Source: H17-190 sp034435615
GTDB lineage: Bacteria; Chloroflexota; Dehalococcoidia; SM23-28-2; HRBIN24
Length of the DNA: 26,027 nt
NCBI GenBank assembly: GCA_034435615.1
Contig: DAOTWZ010000016.1
Coordinates: forward strand, 1-26,027
Reading direction: 5' to 3'
The notes under the pieces were generated by a model. The model was not told the origin of the DNA, did not search any database, and saw only the letters and a list, made by a program, of their open reading frames with translations. Positions 1-8,271 of this stretch are shown here, piece after piece. Within the stretch, counting starts at the first letter, position 1. Every line of letters begins with the position of its first letter. A program made the translations under genes and the position numbers.

Positions 1-91
1 CGGAGGGGGTGGGATTCGAACCCACGAGGGCCCAGCGCGGGGCCCTAGCGATTTTCAAGACCGCCCCGTTCAGCCGCTCCGGCACCCCTCC
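1..91 (-). tRNA. tRNA-Ser (anticodon UGA)
   Basis: Read on the minus strand, the sequence folds as a class II tRNA. The acceptor 5' strand GGAGGGG (91-85) pairs with CCCCTCC (8-2), followed by a G discriminator at position 1, as usual for serine tRNAs. The anticodon stem GCGGT/ATCGC encloses the loop CTTGAAA with anticodon TGA (complement of 55-57). The long variable arm AGGGCCC-CGCGCT-GGGCCCT is a 7-bp hairpin typical of tRNA-Ser. The T loop GTTCGAATC is canonical. The tRNA 3' end abuts the window edge, so it cannot be seen whether CCA is encoded. The toxin locus lies on the 5' side of the tRNA. Confidence 0.97.
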
Positions 92-309
92 GCACGCTTA
101 GGGCCTCGGCAACCCGCAACGGTAGGGGCCGTCTGCTTGTCACCTGCCCATGGCCACAGGCCAGCCGAATGCGAGAGCCCTCCACTGCACTATGTTACCA
201 CTGGCTGGCTCAGGAGCGGGCGCAGAGAGGCTCCATTGTGAGCGATGTCCGAAAGTCCGACCGAGGGTGAAACGGTCAACGGGGACCGGCATCTCTAGTT
301 CAAGCCTGG

Positions 310-338
310 TTGACAGGGCAGCCGGGGGAGGACACAAT
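310..338 (+). promoter_or_regulatory. Candidate sigma70-type promoter for the Tc toxin operon
   Basis: A perfect TTGACA (310-315) is followed after exactly 17 bp by CACAAT (333-338, four of six matches to TATAAT). Transcription would start near 345. The only long start codon for the BC gene, TTG at 310, is the first three bases of this -35 box. If the promoter is real, translation must therefore begin downstream, most simply at the in-frame GTG at 361. This is a sequence match only. No other convincing promoter was seen between the tRNA and the gene. Confidence 0.35.
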
Positions 339-3300
339 ACCGACATTACGGGGCCAGCGCGTGGACACCGCACACTCCCAGGTAGGGCCTCCCTCCATCG
401 TCCTCCCCAAAGGCGGCGGCGCCATCCGCGGCATCGACGAAAAGTTCACCACCAACCCCGCCACCGGCACCGCCACCCTGACGGTGAGAATTCCCACCAG
501 CCCTGGTCGCTCTGGCTTCGGCCCCGCTCTCACCATCTCCTACGATTCCGGCTCTGGCAACGGCCCCTTCGGCCTTGGCTGGTCATTGACGCTCCCCAGG
601 ATCAGTCGCAAAACCGACCAGGGCCTGCCCCGCTACCGGGACGATGAGGAGTCCGATGTCTTCGTCCTCTCCGGGGCGGAAGACCTGGTCCCCGTCCTGA
701 GGAAGGACGGAAGCCGCTGGGAGGAGCGGCGCTCCGTGGGCGGCATCGAGTATCGCATCCAGCGCTACCGGCCGCGTATCGAAGGCCTCTTCGCGCGGAT
801 CGAACGATGGACGAGCACCACCGACCCGGCCGACTGCTTCTGGCGCTCCATCTCCGGCGATGGCATTACCACCTGGTACGGCCGTAGCCCGCAGAGTCGC
901 ATCGCCGATCCGGAGGAGCCCCGGCGCGTCTTCGCCTGGCTCATCTGCGAGAGCTACGACGGCAAGGGCAACGCCATCGTCTACGAGTACAAGGCCGAGG
1001 ACTCCCAGGACGTGGACATCGCCTGCGCCCACGAGCGCAACCGGACCGAGGAGGTCCGCTCGGCCAACCGCTACCTGAAGCGGGTGCGTTACGGCAACCG
1101 CACTCCTTACTTACCGACGCTGGCGGAGGACGACCCCTTCCCCGCTCCTCCGTCGGAGTGGCTGTTCGAGGTGGTCTTCGACTACGGCGAGCACGACGCC
1201 GCGGCCCCCCTGTCAGCGGAGTCGGCCCCCTGGCCGGCCCGTCCCGATCCCTTCTCCACCTACCGCGCTGGCTTCGAAGTCCGCACCTACCGACTCTGTC
1301 ACCGCGTATTGATGTTCCACCACTTCCCCGATGAGCCAGGCATCGGCGATGGCTGTCTGGTGCGCTCTATGGACTTCGCCTATGCGACCGAGGCAGCCCC
1401 CACGAGCGCCCGGCATCCCGCCTACAGTCGTCTCGTGTCGGTCACTCAGTGCGGCTACAGACGGCAGCCGGGCGGCGGCTACCTGAAGCGGACGTTTCCG
1501 CCCCTGGAGTTCGAGTATACGGGCCTGGTGGTCCATGACTCCGTCCAGGAGCTGGACGCTGCCAGCCTTGAAGGCCTGCCCTACGGCCTGGACGGCGTCA
1601 TCGCCCAGTGGCTCGACCTGGACGGCGAGGGGGTATCCGGCGTCCTCATCCGGGAAGACGGGGGCTGGTACTACAAGCGCAATCCCTCGCCCGCCGTCCC
1701 CTGGGCAGCGGAGCAGCGGCTATGGCCAGCGGGAGAGGTGGCACGGCGTCCGGCCCTGGCGATGGACGCCGACCATGAGTTCGTCGACCTGGCAGGGGAC
1801 GGGCAGCTAGACCTGGCGACGTTCGCCGGGCCGCTGGCGGGCTTCCACGAGCGGACACCCGAAGAAGGATGGGGCCCCTTCGTGCCTTTCCAGTCGGTCG
1901 TCAACGTGGGCTGGGACGACCCTAACCTGCGGCTCGTCGATCTGACCGGCGATGGCCATGCCGATATCTTGGTCACTGAGGACGAGGCCATCTGCTGGTA
2001 TCCCTCGCTGGGGGAGCGGGGCTTCGGCCCCGCGGAGCGGCTGCCCAAGCCCCTGGACGAGGAGCAGGGGCCCCGAGTCCTCTTCGCCGATGGCACCCAG
2101 TCCCTCTTCCTGGCTAATCTCTCCGGAGACGGCCTGTCGGACATAGTGCGCGTCCGCAACGGCGAGGTCTGTTACTGGCCCAACCTGGGCTACGGCCGCT
2201 TCGGCGCCCGGGTGACCATGGACAACTCGCCCTGGTTCGACAGCCCGGACCAGTTCGACCCAACACGCCTGCGGCTGGCCGATATCGATGGCTCGGGGAC
2301 CGCGGACATCGTCTACCTGGGACGGGACGGCGTCCGTATCTATTTCAATCAGTCCGGCAACGCCTGGAGCCAGCCGGCGGCGCTGGAGAGCTTCCCCCAC
2401 GTGGACAGTATGGCCTCCGTCCAAGTGCTCGATCTGCTGGGCAGCGGCACCTCCTGTCTGGTCTGGTCATCACCCCTCCCGGGCGACGCCGGGAGACAGG
2501 TGCGCTACGTGGACATCGCCGGTGGCCAGAAGCCGCACCTGCTCACCCGCATCGTCAACAATCTGGGGACGGAGACCCGCATCTTCTACGCTCCCTCCAC
2601 CAGGTTCTACCAGGCGGACAGGCTGGCGGGCAGGCCCTGGATCACGCGCCTCCCCTTTCCCGTCCACGTCGTGGAGCGGGTGGAGACCTATGACCACGTC
2701 AGCCGCAACCGCTTCGTCACTCGCTACGCTTACCACCACGGCTACTTCGATGGCCTGGAGAGAGAGTTCCGTGGCTTCGGGCTGGTGGAGCAGTGGGACA
2801 CGGAGCAGTTCGCCTCCCTCGCGGAGGGCGGCGACCTCCTCACTGGTGACAACTGGGACGAGGCCTCCCATGTGCCTCCCGTCTATACCAAGACCTGGTT
2901 CCACACCGGCCTCTACCTGGGGCGCGACCGCGTCTCCAACTACTTCGCCGGGCTCTCGGCCGGCGGGACGGGGGAGTACTACCGGGAGCCCGGGCTCAGC
3001 GACGAGGAGGCCAGGGCCCGCCTCCTGCCCGACACCGTGCTGCCGGACGGCCTCACTGCCGAGGAGGAGCGGGAGGCCTGCCGCGCCCTGAAGGGCCTGG
3101 TTCTCCGGCAGGAGGTCTACGCTCTGGACGGCAGCGACAGGCAGACCCACCCCTACACGGTCACCGAGCAGAGCTTCGGCGTGCGGGTGCTGCAGCGGCG
3201 GGGGGCCAACCGCCATGGCGTTTTCCTGACCCACCCCCGGGAGTCCCTGGCCTACCATTACGAGCGCGACCCGGCGGACCCGCGCCTCCAGCACACCCTC

Positions 3301-6300
3301 ACCCTGGAGGTGGACGGTTACGGCAACGTCCTGAAGTCGGCCAGCGTGGCCTACGGCCGGCGTCGGGCCGCCCCCGGCCTCTCGCCGGAGGAGCAGACCG
3401 TCCAGGCCACCGCTCTCGTCACCTACACCGAGGCCGCCTTCACCAACGCCGTGGACTGGCCGGACGCCTACCGTGTCCCTCTGACCGCCGAAACGGTCAC
3501 CTACGAGCTGACCGGCTATCCTCCCACCGGCCCGGGCGGCCGCTATCAGCCTTCCGATTTCGTCCGGTCAGAGCCCGACGCGCCGGACCGGCTGGCCTCT
3601 ATCTTCGATGGCGAGCTGCGGTTCGAGGAGGAGCCGGGCGGAGGTAGAGAGCGCCGCCCCGTGGAGCGTCTGCGCACCCTCTACCGCAGGGACGACCTGA
3701 GCGACCTCCTGCCCCTTCGCCAACTGGAGTCCCTGGCCCTGCCGGGCGAGACCTACAGGCTGGCCCTCACGCCGGGCCTCCTGTCCCGCCTCTTCCAGCG
3801 GCAGGGGGAATCGCTGCTGCCGGACGCCGCCGCCATACTGGGCGGTAGGGGGCCGGACCAGGGGGGCTATGTAGACCTGGACGGCGACGGCCACTGGTGG
3901 GTGCCGGCGGGTAGGGTCTTCTACATCCAGAATCCCGCCGCCTCTGCCTCCCAGGAGCTGGCGGCGGCCCGTGAGCACTTCTTCCTTCCCGTCCGCTTCC
4001 GCGACCCCTTCGGCCAGGAGACCACCGTCACCTACGACAGATACGACCTGCTCCTGGTGGAGGTGCGCGACCCTCTGGGGAACGTCACCACGGCAGGCGA
4101 GCGTCTCCCGGACGGCCGTCCCGACCCCGCCAGGCCAGGCAACGACTACCGCGTCCTCCAGCCCCGGCTCCTGAGCGATGCCAATCGCAACCGCTCCGCC
4201 GTCGTCTTTGATGCCCTGGGAGTGGTCGTCGCCACGGCGGTGATGGGCAAGCCGGAGGAAGATCTGGGCGACTCGCTGGAGGGTCTCGAGCCCGACCCGC
4301 CAGAGAGCGATGTCCTGGCCTGCCTGGACGACCCCCTGGCGGACCCTCACTCCTTGCTTCAGGGGGCTACCAGCCGCCTGGTCTATGACCTCTTCGCCTA
4401 CATCCGCACCAGGGAGGGCCCCCGGCCCCTCCCCGTAGCGATCTGCACCCTGGAGCGGGAGTCCCACGAGTCTGACCTGACGGCCGGCCAGCGGCCGCGG
4501 GTGCGGCCCAGCCTCTCCTACTGGGACGGCTTCGGCCGCCAGGTGCAGCGTAAAGCCCTGGCGGAGCCCGGGCCAGTGCCCGTGCGGGACGCCGAGGGGC
4601 GCATCGTCCTGGGCCCCGACGGCCAGCCGCAGATGACGATGGACGACGCCAGCGAGCGCTGGGTGGCCAGCGGCTGGACGGTCTTCAATAACAAGGGGAA
4701 GCCCGTCCGCCAGTACGAGCCCTTCTTCACCGACACCCCCCGCTTCGAGTTCGAGGTGCGGGCCGGCGTCGGTCCCCTCCTGCTCTACGACCCCGCGGAG
4801 CGCCTCGTCGCCACCCTCCGTCCCGACCACGCCTGGGAGAAGGTGGTCTTCGGCCCCTGGCACCAGGAGAGATGGGACGCCAACGACACCGTCCTCATCG
4901 ACCCGGCCAGCGACCCCGACGTCGGCGCCCTCTTCCGCAGGCTGCCGCCGGCGGAGTACCGGCCCACCTGGCACGCCCTGCGCACCGCTCCCGCCCATGC
5001 GGACGCCTTCGCCGCTCGTTATCAGGATGCCACGGAGCGAGCGGCCGAGGCCCAGGCCGCCCGTAAGACCGAACTTCACTCCGCCACGCCCATCGTCACC
5101 TGCTTCGATAGCCTGGGCCGCCCCTTCCTCACCGTCGCCCGCAACCGCTACCGGCGCGGCGACGCCCCGCCCGACTCCCCGCCCGTGGAGGAGATTCATC
5201 GCACCCTGGTGGGCCTGGACATCCAGGGCCGCCAGCGCCGGGTGGCCGATGCCCTGGGGCGCCTGGTCATGCGGTACGAGTACGACATGCTGGGGACCCG
5301 GCTCCATCAGGCCAGCATGGACGCCGGCCGGCGCTGGCTCCTGCACGACGTCACGGGCAAGCTCATTCGCTCCTGGAACAGCCGGGGACTCGACCGTCGC
5401 CTCACTTACGACGCCCTGCGCCGGCCCACCGCCCTGTATGTGAGAGAGGAGGGGGTGGAGCGGTTGGTGGAACGGACCGTCTACGGCGAGGGCCAGGGCG
5501 AGGCCGGCAACCATCGCACCCGCGTCTTCCGGCAGTACGACCAGGCCGGCGTGGCCACCAACCTGGCCTTCGACTTCAAAGGGAACCTGCTGGCCAGCGC
5601 CCGCCAGTTCGCCCGGGAGTACAGGACGACGCTGGACTGGTCTGACGACGTGCCCCTGGAGAGCGAGGTCTACGAGGAGCGCACCACCTACGATGCCCTG
5701 GACCGGCCCGTCTCCCTCCGCTCCGCCGATGGCAGCGTCGTCCGCTACCACTACAACGAGGCCAGCCTGCTGGAGCGGATCGAGGCTCACCTGCGGGGAG
5801 CAGCGACGCCCACCGGCTTAGTCGCCGACCTGGACTATAACGCCAAAGGCCAGCGCGAGCGCATAGTCTACGACAACGGCGCGGTCACGACCTACGACTA
5901 CGACCCTCTCACCTTCCGTCTGAAGCGCCTTCGCACCACCCGCAACGGCGCAGCGCTGCAGGCCCTGACCTATACCTATGACCCGGCGGGCAATATCACC
6001 CACATCCGGGACGACGCCCAGCAGACGGTCTATTTCGACAACGCTGTCGTCCAGCCCCACGCCGAGTACACCTACGATGCCGTCTACCGTCTCATCGAGG
6101 CCACCGGCCGCGAGCATATCGGCCAGTCGGCCGCCCTGCTCCCCGCGTCGTGGGACGACGGCCCCAGGGTGCGGCTGCCCCACCCCCACGATGGGCAGGC
6201 CATGCGCCGCTACACCGAGCGTTACGAGTACGACGCGGTGGGCAACTTGCTGCGCCTGGTCCACCGGGCGCAGGACGGCGACTGGACGCGGGAGTGCGCC

Positions 6301-8058
6301 TACGAGGAGCCCAGCCTTCTCGAGCCGGCCAGGGCCAGCAACCGCCTGAGCCGCACGGTGCTCGGTGCGATCGCTGAGCCCTACGGCCACGACGCCCACG
6401 GGAACATGACGAGCATGCCCCACCTCTCCCTCATGCGCTGGGACTTCGACGACCAGCTACGGGCCACCGCACGCCAGGCGGTGAGCGACGGCGGCACGCC
6501 GGAGACCACCTACTACGTCTATGACGCGGCCGGCCAGCGCCTGCGTAAGGTGACGGAGCGTCAGGCCGGCTCTGGCCAGATGCCCACCCGACTGAGGGAG
6601 CATCTCTACCTGGGCGTCCTCGAGGTCTACCGCGAATACGGGGGCGACGGCGCCACTGTGACGCTGGAGCGCCAGGCCCTCCACATCATGGACGATAAGC
6701 GGTGTGTGGCCCTGATAGAGACCCGCACCCAGGGCAGCGATCCGGCGCCAGCGCAGCTCGTCCGTTACCAGCTCGGCAACCATCTGGGCTCCACCATCCT
6801 GGAGCTGGACGCCGCGGGGCAGGTCATCTCCTATGAGGAGTACTACCCCTACGGGGGCACCTCGTACCAGGCGCTGCGCCGCCAGACGGAGACGCCCAAG
6901 CGACGCCGCTACGCGGGCAAGGAGCGGGACGCGGAGACCGGCCTCTATTATTACGGGGCGCGCTACTATGCCCCTTGGCTGGGAAGGTGGACGAGCTACG
7001 ACCCGGCTGGCCTCGCCGATGGCCTGAACCTCTACTGGTATGCTCGATGCTCGCCCATCGTCTGGCACGATGCCTCCGGTCGTCAGTCCACGAGGAACCA
7101 GGAGCTCATCGATCCGGTGATAGTGCGGCGGGCCGAGGTGACGGGCGAGGAGTCGCAGGAGTGGGTGAGACAGCAGTACGCCGAGGTGGGCATCTTCTAT
7201 CGCGGCGAGGCACAGTGGGACCCGGAACACCGCACCTGGTGGGTCGACAGGGCCCAGCTCATCGCTCCGGAGATCATCACCTTCAGCGAGGAAGAGGCCG
7301 ATGTCATAACGGCACAGCTGCCTTCCGAGACTTCTCGTCAGTCCGACTCCGCTGAGGGCCCGTCAGAGTCTGACAGCGTCCTGGATGCTGTCCAGATGGG
7401 ACTGGACGTCGTAGGGCTGATCCCCGGCATCGGTGAAGTAGCTGACGCGGCCAACGCTATCATCTCCCTGGCCCGGGGCGACTACGTTGGAGCGGCACTG
7501 AGCGCCGCTGCCATGATCCCCTTTGCTGGTTGGGGGGCTACGGCCGGGAAGGCTGGCCGACGGGTGGCCAATGTAGTGGAGAGAAGACTCGCGAGGGAGG
7601 CTGTAGAAGAGGCTACTGAGCAGGCGGTCAGGCACGCCGACCCGGCTACCCTTGGCACCCTCGTCGGTACGAGCACGAGGCAGATGAGGCGCGCCGCCGC
7701 CAAGAAGATCGCTGAGACTGAGGGCCATCCCCTGAGGTTCCTCCTGGATGAATCGGGCAAATTCAAGTCTTCCGGGAGACAACACTCGGAGCTTATCGAG
7801 AGGCCGGACGTCGTGGAGATGGGGCACATCACGAGCAAGTTGGCTGGGGGCCCCGAGCGAGTGATGCTGCAGGCGGCTTGGCTGAACCAGTTCAACCGGG
7901 TAACTGTGGAGGGAACCCGAAAGGGTGCTTTCATTGAGAACGTCGCCGTGGACATCGGAGGAATCGCCGTCGACCGAGAAAGCGCGATCTGGTGGGAACA
8001 ACTGGGCTGGCTTCCCAAGGGTACGGTGGCAAACGCCCCACGCCTAGTGTTCCCGTGA
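310..8058 (+). CDS. Fused Tc toxin BC component (TcdB/TcaC-TccC fusion) with C-terminal toxin cargo
   Basis: This 2582-aa protein should form the hollow cocoon that holds and delivers the toxic C-terminus. The N-terminal SpvB/TcaC domain (about 30-330) shows LPKGGGAIRGI and SGSGNGPFGLGW. FG-GAP/VCBS-like propeller blades follow (LTGDGHADI about 542, LSGDGLSDI about 602, IDGSGTADI about 656). The TcdB middle regions span about 700-840 and 860-1020. The TccC-like half has many YD-type Rhs repeats (about 1635-2150) and the Rhs core (about 2153-2258, LGRW..YDPAGLADGLNLY, D2231, D2237, D2254), where Tc proteins self-cleave. The variable tail holds a hydrophobic pre-toxin segment (2359-2420) and a domain resembling polymorphic toxin type 5 (2440-2582). 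In Photorhabdus, TcdB and TccC are separate proteins of about 1,480 and 960 aa; here they are one chain. The longest start is TTG 310, which has no Shine-Dalgarno. GTG 361 would still leave 16 residues before LPKGGG, as in SpvB/TcdB proteins. Confidence 0.94.
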   Translation: MTGQPGEDTIPTLRGQRVDTAHSQVGPPSIVLPKGGGAIRGIDEKFTTNPATGTATLTVRIPTSPGRSGFGPALTISYDSGSGNGPFGLGWSLTLPRISRKTDQGLPRYRDDEESDVFVLSGAEDLVPVLRKDGSRWEERRSVGGIEYRIQRYRPRIEGLFARIERWTSTTDPADCFWRSISGDGITTWYGRSPQSRIADPEEPRRVFAWLICESYDGKGNAIVYEYKAEDSQDVDIACAHERNRTEEVRSANRYLKRVRYGNRTPYLPTLAEDDPFPAPPSEWLFEVVFDYGEHDAAAPLSAESAPWPARPDPFSTYRAGFEVRTYRLCHRVLMFHHFPDEPGIGDGCLVRSMDFAYATEAAPTSARHPAYSRLVSVTQCGYRRQPGGGYLKRTFPPLEFEYTGLVVHDSVQELDAASLEGLPYGLDGVIAQWLDLDGEGVSGVLIREDGGWYYKRNPSPAVPWAAEQRLWPAGEVARRPALAMDADHEFVDLAGDGQLDLATFAGPLAGFHERTPEEGWGPFVPFQSVVNVGWDDPNLRLVDLTGDGHADILVTEDEAICWYPSLGERGFGPAERLPKPLDEEQGPRVLFADGTQSLFLANLSGDGLSDIVRVRNGEVCYWPNLGYGRFGARVTMDNSPWFDSPDQFDPTRLRLADIDGSGTADIVYLGRDGVRIYFNQSGNAWSQPAALESFPHVDSMASVQVLDLLGSGTSCLVWSSPLPGDAGRQVRYVDIAGGQKPHLLTRIVNNLGTETRIFYAPSTRFYQADRLAGRPWITRLPFPVHVVERVETYDHVSRNRFVTRYAYHHGYFDGLEREFRGFGLVEQWDTEQFASLAEGGDLLTGDNWDEASHVPPVYTKTWFHTGLYLGRDRVSNYFAGLSAGGTGEYYREPGLSDEEARARLLPDTVLPDGLTAEEEREACRALKGLVLRQEVYALDGSDRQTHPYTVTEQSFGVRVLQRRGANRHGVFLTHPRESLAYHYERDPADPRLQHTLTLEVDGYGNVLKSASVAYGRRRAAPGLSPEEQTVQATALVTYTEAAFTNAVDWPDAYRVPLTAETVTYELTGYPPTGPGGRYQPSDFVRSEPDAPDRLASIFDGELRFEEEPGGGRERRPVERLRTLYRRDDLSDLLPLRQLESLALPGETYRLALTPGLLSRLFQRQGESLLPDAAAILGGRGPDQGGYVDLDGDGHWWVPAGRVFYIQNPAASASQELAAAREHFFLPVRFRDPFGQETTVTYDRYDLLLVEVRDPLGNVTTAGERLPDGRPDPARPGNDYRVLQPRLLSDANRNRSAVVFDALGVVVATAVMGKPEEDLGDSLEGLEPDPPESDVLACLDDPLADPHSLLQGATSRLVYDLFAYIRTREGPRPLPVAICTLERESHESDLTAGQRPRVRPSLSYWDGFGRQVQRKALAEPGPVPVRDAEGRIVLGPDGQPQMTMDDASERWVASGWTVFNNKGKPVRQYEPFFTDTPRFEFEVRAGVGPLLLYDPAERLVATLRPDHAWEKVVFGPWHQERWDANDTVLIDPASDPDVGALFRRLPPAEYRPTWHALRTAPAHADAFAARYQDATERAAEAQAARKTELHSATPIVTCFDSLGRPFLTVARNRYRRGDAPPDSPPVEEIHRTLVGLDIQGRQRRVADALGRLVMRYEYDMLGTRLHQASMDAGRRWLLHDVTGKLIRSWNSRGLDRRLTYDALRRPTALYVREEGVERLVERTVYGEGQGEAGNHRTRVFRQYDQAGVATNLAFDFKGNLLASARQFAREYRTTLDWSDDVPLESEVYEERTTYDALDRPVSLRSADGSVVRYHYNEASLLERIEAHLRGAATPTGLVADLDYNAKGQRERIVYDNGAVTTYDYDPLTFRLKRLRTTRNGAALQALTYTYDPAGNITHIRDDAQQTVYFDNAVVQPHAEYTYDAVYRLIEATGREHIGQSAALLPASWDDGPRVRLPHPHDGQAMRRYTERYEYDAVGNLLRLVHRAQDGDWTRECAYEEPSLLEPARASNRLSRTVLGAIAEPYGHDAHGNMTSMPHLSLMRWDFDDQLRATARQAVSDGGTPETTYYVYDAAGQRLRKVTERQAGSGQMPTRLREHLYLGVLEVYREYGGDGATVTLERQALHIMDDKRCVALIETRTQGSDPAPAQLVRYQLGNHLGSTILELDAAGQVISYEEYYPYGGTSYQALRRQTETPKRRRYAGKERDAETGLYYYGARYYAPWLGRWTSYDPAGLADGLNLYWYARCSPIVWHDASGRQSTRNQELIDPVIVRRAEVTGEESQEWVRQQYAEVGIFYRGEAQWDPEHRTWWVDRAQLIAPEIITFSEEEADVITAQLPSETSRQSDSAEGPSESDSVLDAVQMGLDVVGLIPGIGEVADAANAIISLARGDYVGAALSAAAMIPFAGWGATAGKAGRRVANVVERRLAREAVEEATEQAVRHADPATLGTLVGTSTRQMRRAAAKKIAETEGHPLRFLLDESGKFKSSGRQHSELIERPDVVEMGHITSKLAGGPERVMLQAAWLNQFNRVTVEGTRKGAFIENVAVDIGGIAVDRESAIWWEQLGWLPKGTVANAPRLVFP

Positions 8059-8115
8059 AGGCTCTTTATAGGCAGTATTTATGGAATAGCGATGACCGAA
8101 GAGAGGAGAACGAAC

Positions 8116-8259
8116 GTGCCTGATCGCTCTCACGTCCTCCTCACCGGCGCGCAGCCTCCCCGTTCGAGGCGGCGGTGCGGACCGACGGGTGGGCGGTGGC
8201 TCTGGCCGGTAGGGGAGCTGCGGGATGAGGCGCCCGTGCCGGCCGCCTATAAACGCTAG
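8116..8259 (+). CDS. Possible small ORF between the BC and A1 genes (47 aa), doubtful
   Basis: A GTG start at 8116 is preceded at 7 bp by GAGAGGAG (8101-8108), a good Shine-Dalgarno. The frame runs to TAG at 8257-8259, which overlaps the start of the A1 Shine-Dalgarno, so the spacing would suit translational coupling. An in-frame ATG at 8092 would add eight residues but has no good ribosome site. The product is rich in Arg, Pro and Gly with one Trp-Leu-Trp patch, and I do not recognise it. Such composition is what non-coding GC-rich DNA yields when translated, so this may be chance. It is in the same frame as the BC gene. Confidence 0.2.
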   Translation: MPDRSHVLLTGAQPPRSRRRCGPTGGRWLWPVGELRDEAPVPAAYKR

Positions 8260-8271
8260 GGAGGACGCGGC

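Noticed and set aside
1..309. tRNA-Ser as the attachment site of a genomic island carrying the toxin locus.
   Set aside because: Islands usually insert at the tRNA 3' end, which here faces away from the toxin genes; no integrase or duplicated tRNA end was seen in the window.
92..309. A gene in the 218-bp space between the tRNA and the toxin gene.
   Set aside because: The frames here are short, cross into the BC gene in the wrong frame, and show no ribosome site or recognisable motif.
3568..5790. A 740-codon open frame on the minus strand inside the BC gene.
   Set aside because: It is a shadow of the real gene: its translation is rich in Gly, Ala, Val and Leu without domain structure, and the plus strand has unmistakable Tc/Rhs motifs throughout.
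5212..6770. Tandem DNA repeats or CRISPR-like array in the Rhs section.
   Set aside because: The periodicity is at the protein level (YD repeats) and is degenerate in DNA; there are no identical repeats with spacers.
7084..8271. An immunity gene directly behind the toxin tip, as in interbacterial Rhs systems.
   Set aside because: Only a doubtful 47-codon frame is present before the A1 gene, and Tc toxins normally lack immunity genes.
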